Notes: generated by a model from the letters alone, not told the origin. A stretch of 64,000 nucleotides of DNA from Meandrina meandrites (GCA_963693305.1 OY855910.1:23440362-23504361), one strand, 5' to 3'. Shown: positions 8,965 to 19,586, counted from the first letter of the stretch. Numbers and translations: made by a program.

Positions 8965-11900
8965 ATGAGCCGGGATAAAGTTGATGGAAGCGAAATGGAG
9001 AGGAATTTACATGGCGACGAGAATGTGGATATGGAATTGTGTTCTCAAGTGATACCTGGTGATTCAAATGCTCAGGATGCCGAAAAGGCGGAAGATTTAA
9101 ATCCTGTTGCGAGAATGAGAAAGGTGAATACCAAGGACCGTGAAGATGTTGAAGCCGAGGATATTTACCACGCTAGGCGCTCGCTTGGAGGCTATCTGGC
9201 TCGTGTAAGTACTGTCATGAATCAAGTTAAAGTCAGTATTGCCGAGTCTCGAGAATGTGAGGAGGTTCGTGTAGCTGTGAAGAACCTCGAGCATGCATGG
9301 GATTGTTATCGTGAAGTTTATCAGAATTATGTCCTTAAGAACTTGCCTGTTCAGGAATTTGAGCGTGTTGAACAGTGTTACAGTAAGATTTATGACGATT
9401 ATTCTCAATGTGTGAAGGCAGCCGAAGATCATTTACGCCCAAAATTATGTCATTCTTCGAAGAATAGTCTAAAATCTTCTGATGAGGTGCCTAAACTGTC
9501 ACCGATAACCTCAACTAGATCAAAGTCGACAAGTTCTTCGAGATCTTCGAAACTGAAAGAAAGGAAGAGAAATGTAGAATTAAAGAAGCTCATGGCTGAA
9601 CAGGCATTAGAGTTAGCACATTATGAAGCAGAAATGGAGAAAAGGAAAATTGATATTGAGATGCAAAAACAGAAAATTGCTAAACAGATGAGATTTGAGG
9701 CTCTGTTAGAAGAGAAAGAGGTAGATTTGTTAGCTGAAGAGGATGATGAGAATGCATCTATTCGGGAGAGTTTCATTACAAAAAGTGAGTTAGACCCTAC
9801 ACTCCCTCTTCAGCGTCCTCTCCCAAAAGAGGAGCAGACAGCAAGTTGGGTGGCAAAGTGTTACCAGGCCAGTACCAAAAGGCCACCGAATGGTGAGGCT
9901 ACTTCATTTGTCCCACATTCAAAGAGAGACACAAAGAAGAACTTTAGACCGCCTGGGAACTTACAACCTAACAACACCCCATTGAATGAGAATGTTGCTA
10001 TGACTAATGGTCTTGATGGAACAACCGATGAAAGAATAACTGACACACCAGGAAATTCTCAGGCAGTGTTGTTAAGAGTCACAACACTTCAAGCAATGCA
10101 GCCGGTGAAGTTTAACGGAAATGCAGCGGACTTTCCAGTTTTCAGGAGAAGGATTCGGGATAACTTGGAAGATGGGCTATTATCTGATGCTCAGAAGATT
10201 GAATTCCTGCCCAAGTTTGTGTCAGGAGAAGCATATGAAGTGGTAGAAAGATCTGCCGGATGCTCGTATGGAGATATTGTTGCAAATCTAGAGGATCGCT
10301 ATGGCCAACCAGCTGCAGTCGCTGCTGCCTGCATTGAAAAGCTGACAGTGGGTCCAAAACTGGGAAACAGAGATTTCAGTGGCCTACGTAATTTTGCAGA
10401 ACATCTTCAGTGTGCTACCAAACGGTTAGAAGGAGACTACGAACGTGAAGCAAGCACCACCGCAAATATGAAGCTCATCGCTGGAAGATTGCCTGACTAC
10501 TTGATCAACAAGTGGGCAGACGTGTCTTACTCTATTAGAGAAAGGGGAAACACCCCCGGTTTGAATGATCTCGCCCAGTTTGTCAAGCGACAAGCTGCAA
10601 TCAAGAATGACCCAGGATACGCAGGTGTCGTTACCATGCCAACTGCTGAGACAAAGGGAAACAGAAAGAAACCATTCAACAAAACACATGCTCCTCCGAA
10701 TGCAAGACAGACCTCCGCCTTTGCTACCGACATTGCTGCGAAGGGAACTGGCAGAGGGTCAGGAACAGAGAATGGGCAAAGGAAGTCTTTACCAGGTTTA
10801 CAGAACTGTTTGTGCTGCTCAGGATCACACGAACTAGCCTCATGCGTCGAGTTTCAGAAAAAAGATTTGCAAGCCCGCTGGGACATTGTGAAAAACCATA
10901 GGTTGTGCCACGTCTGTATGAGACCTGGACATCATAGAAACAGGTGTGAATCACAAAAGTTCTGTAGGTGTGGAAGCGACAAACGACATCACAACCTTCT
11001 TCACAATCCCACAAAGAGAGACACTGAAAGAGGCAACCAAGCCTGCAGAGAGGAACCAGTACCAGTGGCAACTCCTCCAACACAAGTGCAAGGAGAGCAG
11101 CCAAGGGCAGCTGAACAAAGGAGTACAGTGCAGTATGCAACTCTGACAGAGCCGACCAGAATGAAGACTGTGCTCCTTCATGTGATACCTGTGAAAATCT
11201 CATCATTGGATGGGAAGTTCATCACAACGTATGGATTGTTAGACAATGGCTTACGTGGAACCATGATCAGTTCTGATGTTGCCAAGGAACTAGGCTTGAA
11301 AGGACAAAAGGAAATGGTATCTGTAAGCACACTTTTACAGCGAGAAGATGAAGAGTTTGAAGTGGTAGAATTTCAGTTGCAATCTGCTAGTGGAGAAGGG
11401 GAAGTCATCACCGTTGAAGAAGGACTTGTATCAGAGAAGTTCAATATCGCAGAGAAGTGCCTTCCGGAAGATATTGACAGGAGTTCACACCCCCACCTAG
11501 TGGACATTGAAATACCCGAAGTAAAATTAAAGAAGGTGTCAGTGCTTATTGGAAAAGATGTCAGTGAGGCACATGAAGTCTTTGAAGTGCGAAAGTCAAA
11601 AAGGCCTGATAGCCAACTGCAGGCTCAGCGAGGCCCATTGGGTTGGGTCATTACAGGAACAATTGTTGGCTCACAGAACCATAGGGACATTTCTGTGAAC
11701 TTTGTCACGTGTGATAAGAAGCTACATGATCAGGTGGAGAATTTCTGGAAGGTAGAAGGGTTTGGAACGAGGAGCACATTGAAACCTGGAAATGAAGTAG
11801 GGGCAGATCGTAGTCATCGAGACCTTAACTTGTCCAGAGAAGATATGCGAGCAGTAGCCATCCTAGAGAAAACAACAAAGCTTACCACTGATCAGCACTA

Positions 11901-13971
11901 TGAGACGGGGCTGATGTGGAGAAGAGATGATGTTCAGCTACCGAGCAACCGCAGGGAAGCAGAAAGAAGATTGCAGAGCTTGAAACGAAAATTCCACAGA
12001 GATCCTAGCCTTGAAGAGAAATACCGTGCTACCATGGATGACTACATAGCCAAGGGATATGCCCGAAAGTTGACAGAAGAAGAAGTTTCCAAATCAAGTT
12101 CCAGAACCTGGTATCTTCCCCATTTTGCGGTCACTAGCAGCAGTAAACCCAATAAAGTCAGGATAGTCTTCGATGCAGCTGCAGAACATGAAGGAACGTC
12201 CCTGAATAAGAACTTGTTACAGGGTCCCGATTACACAAACAGTCTAGTTGGGGTCTTGTTGAGATTTCGCGAAGAAAATGTTGCTCTAGTAGGGGACATT
12301 GAGAGTATGTTCCACCAGGTAAAAGTGCGCCCAGAGGACCAAGATTCACTGAGATTCCTTTGGTGGAGTGAAAGCGTAGATGAAACCCCCCAAGAGTACG
12401 CAATGACGGTGCACATATTTGGTGCGGCAGACTCACCCTGTTCAGCAAATTCAGCCCTATTGAGAACTGCGGACGACAATGAAAGAAGTTTCGATGCCGT
12501 GACGATAGAAACTCTCAGACAGAACTTCTATGTTGATGATCTGCTAAAATCCATGCCAACACCAGAAAGCACAATCAAGCTAATGGAGCAGTTGATCGAA
12601 CTTTGTGCAAAGGGTGGTTTTAATTTGACGAAATTTGTAACCAACGACCGCAAGGTTTGGGCTGCAATACCTCTTGCAAAGAGAGCTGACCCCTCCCTAG
12701 ACGTCAACCTTGATGAGTTACCCGTCGATAGAGCACTTGGAGTGAGATGGTACATAGAATCAGACACTTTTGGGTTCAAGGTCCTAGAATTGGGGAGGAG
12801 TGACACCATGAGAGGAGTTCTGTCGACCATTTGTTCGGTCTTCGACCCATTGAACCTCGCTGCCCCGGTGATGTTGCCAGCCAAGCAAATCATGCAAGAA
12901 TTGTGGAGAATGAAAAAGACGTGGGATCAACCCCTTGATGGAGAACTTCTCCAAAGATGGCTACTGTGGAAGAATAACTTACCTCTCCTGGCCAATGTGG
13001 AAGTTCCCAGATGTTACTTCAGTCGTCGTGACCATGAGGGAGCTACACTACAACTTCATCACTTCTGTGACGCATCCGAAGTTGGATACGGTACCTCATC
13101 GTACCTCAGAATTACCTACCCTGATGGAACTGTAGAGTGTGCATTCGTCATGGGAAAATCAAGGAATGCCCCCATCAAACCAGTAAGCATTCCCCGACTT
13201 GAACTGCAGGGAGCTCTTTTAGCAGCACGTGTTGATTTTGCAGTACGAAAAGAATTGAACTTTGAATTTGAGCAAGTGGTTTTTTGGACAGATTCAATGA
13301 TCACTCTGAACTATATCTACAATGAGAACCGGCGATTTCAAACGTATGTAGCAAATCGAATTGCAGAGATTAGGGACCTCACAGTCCCAGAACAATGGAG
13401 ACATTGTCCAGGCAAGCTAAACCCCGCTGATGACGTCAGTCGAGGCCTTGAGATGAATGAATTTCTGAAGAATGAGCGTTGGCTGAAGGGCCCGTCCTTC
13501 CTGTGGAAAAGTGAGGAACAATGGCCGGACCGCAAGTATGAGGTGGCGATAGAGAAGCTTGAGATAAAGAAGGAGGTGTATCTGACCACAGTTGTCCCGA
13601 CAGCACCGCTGAATGGTCTTCTGACCCGATTTACTAGCTGGATCACTCTCCTTCGCACAGTTGCCTGGTTACTAAAATTTCTGCAGTGGATCAAGTGGTT
13701 CTCAGGAAAGAAAAAAGAAGAGTCAAGTACGCACGAGATTCCACGGTGTATCAGCCAAGAGGAGCTTGAGAAATCAAAGAGAGAAGTGGTCACGCTGGTT
13801 CAGAAGGGAGCCTTTCCGCAAGAGGTAAAGGATCTCAGAGCCGGACGACAAGTGAAGGTGTCAAGCAACATTGTGAAGCTTAAGCCAGTGATCATGAGTG
13901 ATGGTGTCTTGAGAGTTGGTGGTAGGATTTCAAAAGCACCCATTTCCCCTGAACCCTATGATCTTGCCTAA
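8965..13971 (+). CDS. BEL/Pao Gag-protease-reverse transcriptase-RNase H polyprotein
   Basis: The frame is open from ATG 8914 inside the LTR; the first ATG beyond the LTR is 8965 (MSRDKVDGSEM), giving 1668 residues. The N-terminal third is a charged, coiled-coil-rich Gag (KKLMAEQALELAHYEAEMEK). A CCHC zinc knuckle, CHVCMRPGHHRNRC, lies near residues 648-661. An aspartic protease-like segment follows with LLDNGLRGTMIS near 760; the usual D-S/T-G is D-N-G here. The A17-type/reverse transcriptase core has VRIVFDAAAEHEG, LVGDIESMFHQVKV and the active site FYVDDLL (YVDD near 1189). RNase H shows FCDASEVGYGT (D near 1369) and FWTDSM. The frame stops at 13971, just where the integrase should join on. 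The element would copy itself through an RNA intermediate. Confidence 0.95.
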   Translation: MSRDKVDGSEMERNLHGDENVDMELCSQVIPGDSNAQDAEKAEDLNPVARMRKVNTKDREDVEAEDIYHARRSLGGYLARVSTVMNQVKVSIAESRECEEVRVAVKNLEHAWDCYREVYQNYVLKNLPVQEFERVEQCYSKIYDDYSQCVKAAEDHLRPKLCHSSKNSLKSSDEVPKLSPITSTRSKSTSSSRSSKLKERKRNVELKKLMAEQALELAHYEAEMEKRKIDIEMQKQKIAKQMRFEALLEEKEVDLLAEEDDENASIRESFITKSELDPTLPLQRPLPKEEQTASWVAKCYQASTKRPPNGEATSFVPHSKRDTKKNFRPPGNLQPNNTPLNENVAMTNGLDGTTDERITDTPGNSQAVLLRVTTLQAMQPVKFNGNAADFPVFRRRIRDNLEDGLLSDAQKIEFLPKFVSGEAYEVVERSAGCSYGDIVANLEDRYGQPAAVAAACIEKLTVGPKLGNRDFSGLRNFAEHLQCATKRLEGDYEREASTTANMKLIAGRLPDYLINKWADVSYSIRERGNTPGLNDLAQFVKRQAAIKNDPGYAGVVTMPTAETKGNRKKPFNKTHAPPNARQTSAFATDIAAKGTGRGSGTENGQRKSLPGLQNCLCCSGSHELASCVEFQKKDLQARWDIVKNHRLCHVCMRPGHHRNRCESQKFCRCGSDKRHHNLLHNPTKRDTERGNQACREEPVPVATPPTQVQGEQPRAAEQRSTVQYATLTEPTRMKTVLLHVIPVKISSLDGKFITTYGLLDNGLRGTMISSDVAKELGLKGQKEMVSVSTLLQREDEEFEVVEFQLQSASGEGEVITVEEGLVSEKFNIAEKCLPEDIDRSSHPHLVDIEIPEVKLKKVSVLIGKDVSEAHEVFEVRKSKRPDSQLQAQRGPLGWVITGTIVGSQNHRDISVNFVTCDKKLHDQVENFWKVEGFGTRSTLKPGNEVGADRSHRDLNLSREDMRAVAILEKTTKLTTDQHYETGLMWRRDDVQLPSNRREAERRLQSLKRKFHRDPSLEEKYRATMDDYIAKGYARKLTEEEVSKSSSRTWYLPHFAVTSSSKPNKVRIVFDAAAEHEGTSLNKNLLQGPDYTNSLVGVLLRFREENVALVGDIESMFHQVKVRPEDQDSLRFLWWSESVDETPQEYAMTVHIFGAADSPCSANSALLRTADDNERSFDAVTIETLRQNFYVDDLLKSMPTPESTIKLMEQLIELCAKGGFNLTKFVTNDRKVWAAIPLAKRADPSLDVNLDELPVDRALGVRWYIESDTFGFKVLELGRSDTMRGVLSTICSVFDPLNLAAPVMLPAKQIMQELWRMKKTWDQPLDGELLQRWLLWKNNLPLLANVEVPRCYFSRRDHEGATLQLHHFCDASEVGYGTSSYLRITYPDGTVECAFVMGKSRNAPIKPVSIPRLELQGALLAARVDFAVRKELNFEFEQVVFWTDSMITLNYIYNENRRFQTYVANRIAEIRDLTVPEQWRHCPGKLNPADDVSRGLEMNEFLKNERWLKGPSFLWKSEEQWPDRKYEVAIEKLEIKKEVYLTTVVPTAPLNGLLTRFTSWITLLRTVAWLLKFLQWIKWFSGKKKEESSTHEIPRCISQEELEKSKREVVTLVQKGAFPQEVKDLRAGRQVKVSSNIVKLKPVIMSDGVLRVGGRISKAPISPEPYDLA

Positions 13972-15118
13972 AAATCATCACATTACCACCACCCTGATAC
14001 GCTATGTACACGAGAGAAATGGACATTGCGGAGTCGAACAAGTTTTGTCCTTTCTCCGGGAGCAGTTCTGGGTGGTAAAGGGAAGAGCAGCTGTAAAAGA
14101 GGTAATTGGGAGGTGCATATCATGCAAGAAACGAATGGCGCCAAGGATGAGTCAAGCAATGGCAGAATTACCAAAGATTAGGTTGACGCCCTACGAGCCA
14201 CCATTTACATATTCGGGAGTGGACTATTTTGGCCCATTTTATGTGAAGAGAGGTAGAGGAAAGGTTGCAGAGAAGCGATGGGGCGCTATATTCGTATGCA
14301 TGAATTCTCGAGCCGTGCATCTTGAAGTCGCAAGATCACTAGAAACGGATGATTTCATCTTGTTGTTGATGAGATTTCTTAATAGAAGGGGTCATGTCAA
14401 GGAGCTTCGGTCGGACAATGGAACAAACTTCGTTGGGGCCGATCGGGAAATTAAAGAGGCTATTGAACGGATCGACACTAAGAAAGTGGGTGGAGAGTTG
14501 ATGCAGCGTGGCTGTAAGTGGGTGTTTCACCCTCCGGGAGCGTCCCACATGTCCGGAGTTTGGGAAAGACTTGTAAAATCAGTGAAGAGGAGTTTGAAGG
14601 CTATCCTTGGTAAAGATCTCATCAATGAAGAAGTTCTCCAAACAGTGTTCACCGAGGCTGAACGAATCGTCAACTCCAGGCCATTGACAAGGAACTCCTC
14701 GACCCCAGATGACGATGAGCCTCTTACACCAGGTCATTTCCTGAACATTCGTCCCACGGCGAATCTACCCCCAGAAATGGTTGACGATAGCGACAAATTT
14801 AGCCGAAAGCGATGGCGCCAGGCGCAGATTCTCGCTAATCATTATTGGAAGCGTTGGCTCAGGGAATACATTCCCTCTTTGCAAGAACGCCAGAAGTGGC
14901 ACAAGACACATAAGAATTTGGCAGTTGGCGAGTTAGTTCTTATTGCTGACGACAATGTTCCAAGAAACCAGTGGCCCATCGGACGGGTGATCCATGTGTT
15001 TCCTGGACCAGACGGATTGGTTAGGAGTGCGGAAGTGAAAGCCAAAGGTTCGACCTACAAACGGCCAATCACGAAGATTTGTTTGCTTGAAGGATCAAGT
15101 TCTGAAGAAGCACCGTGA
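13916..15118 (+). CDS. BEL/Pao integrase and C-terminal DUF5641 region, in the +1 frame
   Basis: This 400-codon frame overlaps the end of the polyprotein frame by 56 nt, shifted by one base. Family-like sequence starts about residue 15 (MILPKNHH). It has an HHCC zinc-binding domain (H32, H37, C67, C70), an rve core with D103, D167 (SDNGTNF) and E217 (GVWERLVKS), and a C-terminal DUF5641-type domain at about 295-390 (ILANHYWKRWLREYIPSL). In this superfamily integrase is normally in one frame with RT, so the shift is probably a single-base indel or sequencing error near 13950; a programmed shift at this site would be unusual. The ATG at 13916 is not likely a true start. Confidence 0.92.
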   Translation: MVVGFQKHPFPLNPMILPKNHHITTTLIRYVHERNGHCGVEQVLSFLREQFWVVKGRAAVKEVIGRCISCKKRMAPRMSQAMAELPKIRLTPYEPPFTYSGVDYFGPFYVKRGRGKVAEKRWGAIFVCMNSRAVHLEVARSLETDDFILLLMRFLNRRGHVKELRSDNGTNFVGADREIKEAIERIDTKKVGGELMQRGCKWVFHPPGASHMSGVWERLVKSVKRSLKAILGKDLINEEVLQTVFTEAERIVNSRPLTRNSSTPDDDEPLTPGHFLNIRPTANLPPEMVDDSDKFSRKRWRQAQILANHYWKRWLREYIPSLQERQKWHKTHKNLAVGELVLIADDNVPRNQWPIGRVIHVFPGPDGLVRSAEVKAKGSTYKRPITKICLLEGSSSEEAP

Positions 15119-15183
15119 ACTGTGAGACTGACACGAGATTATTGACTATGGACTATGAACTTGCCCTTAACATGTGCGTTCAT

Positions 15184-15194
15184 GGGGGGCGGAA
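15184..15194 (+). other. Polypurine tract of the BEL element
   Basis: The purine-rich GGGGGGCGGAA (one C) directly abuts the TGTTG start of the right LTR, where plus-strand DNA priming is expected. Confidence 0.75.
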
Positions 15195-15505
15195 TGTTGT
15201 AACCTTAGTTCGATACTTTGTTGCGTTTTGTTATTTGTCATGTTGGGTACCCTGTAAACCCAATGGGCTTAGCGGCCGCGTCTTTAGAGGACGAGAAAAC
15301 AGTCGCCATGCTTTGTAGATTTGTAGTTTTGGATTTTTCGGGGAAAATCTCCAACATAATGTAAGTTCTCGAAAAATCTTCAGTTTAAGACTTTACAGGT
15401 TTACTTATTGTTCAATAATATTTGATTTTTTAGCGAATCGTAACCCTTTGTAAGCGATCTCGATGGTTGGATAAATTTTGTGGATTTGTGGAATTTACGA
15501 CTACA
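15195..15505 (+). repeat. BEL element 3' LTR
   Basis: 311 bp, starts TGTTGTAACC, ends GACTACA, followed by the ATTAG target duplication. No difference from the left LTR was seen. Confidence 0.95.
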
Positions 15506-15510
15506 ATTAG

Positions 15511-17376
15511 GACTTTTAATACCAAGAGGAATTAGGAAGGCGACGGCGACGGAGACGGCGAGACGACGAAAGCGACCGATAGTTAATTTTCATTTGAGGC
15601 ATACGTTGTAAGTTTTGGCGTGAGGTAGTGGAAGGCCCACTCCGAAGTCAAAAAGCTGGTTTTCGCAGTTTGCAGAAAACGTGGGTAGTTTTTTGCCACT
15701 TACGTCTTTAGTTTCGCAAACTAGCAAAAATAATGTTCTTACTTTCTTGCAGGATGAGGTGCGATTGATATTTGATCAAGATAACCAGGGGAAAACCGTG
15801 GTGTGTGGTTTGTTTGTTATCGAGATTTTTGTCAAGAATTGAGGCAATGGGCGAGCGAAGGCTGAAGTAAGAAACCAAAATTAAAAGGGATTAAAAAAAC
15901 ACTCAGTTTATACATATTTTACTTTCTAAATTTGAATAACGCCCTTTGATATGTTTCCACCTGTGACTTTTCGTTCAGGCAAATGATGTGGACGGAAGTA
16001 CACGATGTGTTGTAATTGCAGGTAATGTTAGACAGCCCTGCGAGTGGTCTGGCATAGGAGGCCATAGTAGAGAAAATCAATGAAATTGACTCTTCTTGAA
16101 GATTCGACATAAAAGGAAGCGCTAACGAAAGAGTTAGTTTCGAGGGAAGATACCCCGACAGCTGACGCAGATTCGCCCTCTAAACAACAAGATAACGGCA
16201 GAAGACCTCAGAAAGAAAGCGATGGAAAGTCTAAGAGAGACAAGAAACGCAATTCAGAAAAGAATGGATCTCCAAAACGCCGCATGTCAGGCCAGAGATG
16301 TGCACAGCTGCTCATAGATTTTTTTTTTGAGAGAGAGAACAGTGATGCTGACCGTTCGACAACAGGAGCAGGCACTCCTGTAACAGCAGCAGCAAATGAA
16401 CGACGTGCTTTTTGCAGTGTTCCAGAAAGTGATAGATAAGTATTTTCAGATGAATTACGTTATTGTTTAAGGTGATATTTAGATTGAATCAAGAACATAT
16501 ATGAAGTTGCTTTTTTTGGTTTGTATGTGTTATAATTTGACACGAACAAATTTACATTATTGCTCAAGATGATATTTTGCTTGAATAACATTTGCTCAAC
16601 AAACTGGGGTTGTTTTTGTTCGGTTCTTATGCTTGTTACTTTGCTTGTGATTTAAAGAAACGTGCTCAATAAATGCTTTGCATTTGGTCTTACGCACGAA
16701 ATCAGTGTATAACTTGGTAGTAAAATGGGTAATTGACAGCCTCCCTCCCCCATCCCTCACTGCTACTGTTCATGTCTAACAGTACCTTTACCTGAATCTT
16801 GCTACTCGTCTCGCATATGTCTGAAGAGCCGCTGGATGTAGCAAGTTTCTGTTCCAATCTGAGACCAGATGTGTGTAGTTTTCATAAATGAAATCTAAGA
16901 CTTCATTTGTAATCACAGGGCGCCCACACAAATGGAGCGACTGTTGATGTTTCAAAATAATAATGGAATGTTTGAGAAAACCGAAACGTTCCTATAAGCA
17001 TGAACTATAGCGAGTGATATTCAAATTTATGTTACTGGATTTGAGCAGATCTCAAACACTTTTAAACTTCTTCTTTTTTAACTCAGTGTACTAAAAACGT
17101 ACTCGTGAAAAGAGCCATGCTCATCGCAGGCGCGCCGCGCTGCTGAAGGTTCGTATTTGGCGGGAACAGCGCCGTTCATGATCCAGACCCTCTCGTACAC
17201 AACCGTTCCCGTCGCCAAACCGAAATCCTCTTGATGCTAAAGGACCCCTATGTGTTGTGTTACAAAAACATCGTTGAGTTCCCATACAAACCCTTATAAA
17301 ACGCGTCTCCGAACGTAAGCTGCCTGTGTTTAAAATCTACAAAAATATTATGTTTGCATTGCTTCATGTCACTTAC
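15511..17376. other. Intronic sequence; weak low-complexity open stretch near 16157-16438
   Basis: The stretch starts with a CGACGG-rich patch (15540-15580). Around 16157-16438 one plus-strand frame is open and rich in K, R, E and S (e.g. DGKSKRDKKRNSEKNGSPKRR) but it lacks a start, clear splice sites or a recognised domain. Nothing else was recognised up to the next LRR exon. Confidence 0.35.
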
Positions 17377-17448
17377 AGGTCCAAAAGGCTCTTCAGGTTC
17401 CTAAAAACTCCGTCAGGTAGTGACGTAATAGCGTTGAAAGATAAATCC
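17377..17448 (-). CDS. Leucine-rich-repeat exon (72 nt)
   Basis: Minus-strand AG acceptor at 17449-17450 and GTAAG donor at 17372-17376 bracket 72 nt, phase 2. It encodes DLSFNAITSLPDGVFRNL and the start of the next repeat. Part of the downstream intron and this exon appear to be duplicated in decayed form at 19587-19660. Confidence 0.88.
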
Positions 17449-17660
17449 CTGTTCGATGGATTAAAAAATATATAGCCTCGCAACCAGTTAAATAATAGTT
17501 GAAACTAAAAAGTATTTCTTATCTTTTTTGCATTCAGTAACTCAATAAAAAAGTTGATCATCTTAACCAGCTCAGTATGATAGAGTTACTTACAGATGAT
17601 GAGGAAATCTTGGGTGCACAGAAAAAAATAACTACATTTCCGGCGATTAATTTCACTTAC

Positions 17661-17732
17661 AGGTCCCTAAGATTCGGCAGGTTGTTAAAAACTCCGTCTG
17701 GTAGAGAGGTAATTGCGTTGTGAGATAACAAA
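17661..17732 (-). CDS. Leucine-rich-repeat exon (72 nt)
   Basis: Same architecture: 72 nt, phase 2, GTAAG donor at 17656-17660, acceptor AG at 17733-17734. Encodes LLSHNAITSLPDGVFNNL. The short 212-bp intron to the next exon suggests tandem exon duplication. Confidence 0.88.
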
Positions 17733-17960
17733 CTGTATAAATTATTCAAAAGGTTAAATTAACCAAACAATCACTGCATTCAATTCCTTGTACTTCGCAT
17801 TTCGTGAGTATTTCACATGTTTTAGATAAACCTGCGATTAATTATAGACGGTTTCGCGACGGACGATGAGAATAACTTCGTGTCCTATGCTAAGCACACA
17901 AATTTAACATTTTTAGCATTTAAGACAACAATTCTATTTGAGGTGTATCATGTCACTTAC

Positions 17961-18032
17961 AGCTCCCTTAGATTTGTCAGATTGTTAAAAACTCCGTCAG
18001 GTAGAGAAGTAATAAAATTCGAAGATAGAAAC
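17961..18032 (-). CDS. Leucine-rich-repeat exon (72 nt)
   Basis: 72 nt, phase 2, donor at 17956-17960 and acceptor AG at 18033-18034. Encodes FLSSNFITSLPDGVFNNL. Flanks resemble those of the exon at 19041 (e.g. GGTGTATCAT...CACTTACAG on the plus strand). Confidence 0.88.
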
Positions 18033-18116
18033 CTTACAAAGAAATAAAAAATGAACAATCATGCAAGTAAAAAGAGAATTGAACTTACTATGTTCTTTAT
18101 AAAAGTATTACAGTGC

Positions 18117-18978
18117 GACGCGCCTTACCGTGGCCACCCAACAAACTTTTTCACAAGTTAGCCAATAAGGTTGCACGATTATGATTACCGGCCACGCCTC
18201 CTTGAAAAGTTTCAAAAATATAATGTACGCACAAACGGGAAACGTTTACAGTCAAAACAGCTCAAGCGTTCCTTCCTATCAAGGGTGAATGAATGATTCA
18301 TTAATGACAATTTGATTTCATTCTTTGCTTCGATATTCCTTTCTTGAAGTGAATAATTCAATGTTCAAACGGCGACTCGATTCAAATCTGGAATGTTGAT
18401 TAGACTGTTGTCTGGCTTCACGTGACGGCCGCGTTGGAACTTGGCCAAAATTTGCATAATTTCGAAGGCAACTGGTCAACCGTCAAACGTCACGCACAGC
18501 ATTTTCTCATCATTTTGTTCGTCAATCGCTTTTTTCAAACCTCTCATAATACGAAAAGAGAGGCAAGAGATTTTAGAGTACTAAATAGACATAAAAATAA
18601 CTGCTGGTGGAAGAAAAAGTGGGAAAAATGTTGTTCACTCAACTTTTGTTTTTACGCAAATTAGGGATATTTTGTCGCGCGAAGCCAAGCATTATGAAAT
18701 CAACATTTTTGTTTTGAATCGAGCAGCCGTTTGAACGTTGACTTATTCACCTCAAGAATGGAATATTGAAGCAAGGAATGAAATCAAATTCCATTAATGA
18801 ATTCATTTATTCATCCTTGATAGCAGCGCTTGGTATGTTTTGACTGTTAACGTTTCCCGTTTGTGCGTAAATTATATTTTTGAAACTTTGCAAGGAGGCG
18901 TGGCCGTCACTCATAATCGTGCAACCTCATTGGCTAACTTGTGAAAAAGTTTGTTGGGTGGCCACAGTAAGGCGCGCC
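18117..18978. mobile_element. Foldback element with about 300-bp inverted arms
   Basis: The left arm (18117-18420) and right arm (18670-18978) are inverted copies with moderate divergence; both carry GTGGCCACCCAACAAAC, TTAGCCAAT and AACGGGAAACG. Outer ends read GACGCGCCTTAC and, inverted, GGCGCGCCTTAC. No target duplication was found. A 250-bp spacer separates the arms and holds only a chance 80-codon frame. It lies in the intron between LRR exons at 18032 and 19041. Confidence 0.85.
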
Positions 18979-19040
18979 TTTATGGGCGATCAGTTTTTAA
19001 CTACAAAATCATTATATTTATGGTGTATCATTTCACTTAC

Positions 19041-19112
19041 AGACTTCTTAGAATTGTAAGGTTGTTGAAAACTCCGTCAGGTAAAGAAGTTATAGAATTT
19101 GAGAACAGACGT
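19041..19112 (-). CDS. Leucine-rich-repeat exon (72 nt)
   Basis: 72 nt, phase 2, donor at 19036-19040, acceptor AG at 19113-19114. Encodes RLFSNSITSLPDGVFNNL. The first consensus position pair (RLFSN instead of DLSxN) is slightly degenerate but the exon is intact. Confidence 0.86.
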
Positions 19113-19586
19113 CTGTTAAAAATAATAAAAATGCACAAGAATTAAATTTTCAATGAATAGAGTTACGGTCCTCAATTAATCTCGGGATGCGGTAAAGGTT
19201 AAGATCTATAGAGCTTTCAGTTACAGATTACGTGTTACTGCATATTTAGTATGCATTTCAGTTTAATTAACCGAAAATCAAATACATACCATCACCATCT
19301 GTTGATTTTTAACTGATTATTTCGCCGAAGATCATCCAAATTTCGAACATGAACTGACGATTTAGTCAATTAAAACTACTGAAAGGTTTCTGAACATTTC
19401 AGAAACATGAGATTTCCGTAGGTCACTTGATGTCTTCCAAAAATTGACCAGGCGTACCCAAACCCATTTGCGACTACGATAGAATATCAAAAAAAACTAC
19501 GGTAGGATATTGACGGTTGACGAAAATATTTTTTTCTCGTCTTCCCTACGCATCCCTTAATTACAAAACAATTGCAATTGCGGTCC

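Larger units (their letters stand above)
8642..15505 (+). mobile_element. BEL/Pao LTR retrotransposon, nearly intact
   Basis: Two 311-bp LTRs beginning TGTTGTAACC and ending GACTACA bound the element, flanked on both sides by ATTAG (8637-8641 and 15506-15510), a 5-bp target duplication as expected for BEL/Pao. By eye the LTRs are identical, implying a recent insertion. Between them lie gag, protease, reverse transcriptase and RNase H in one frame and integrase in another. It sits, in antisense orientation, in the intron between LRR exons at 5968 and 17377. Apart from the frame break before the integrase the copy appears complete. Confidence 0.95.

Noticed and set aside
10724..11206. 160-aa minus-strand frame within gag-pol, and similar minus-strand frames at 12528 and 13338
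   Set aside because: Antisense shadows of a clearly coding plus-strand polyprotein.
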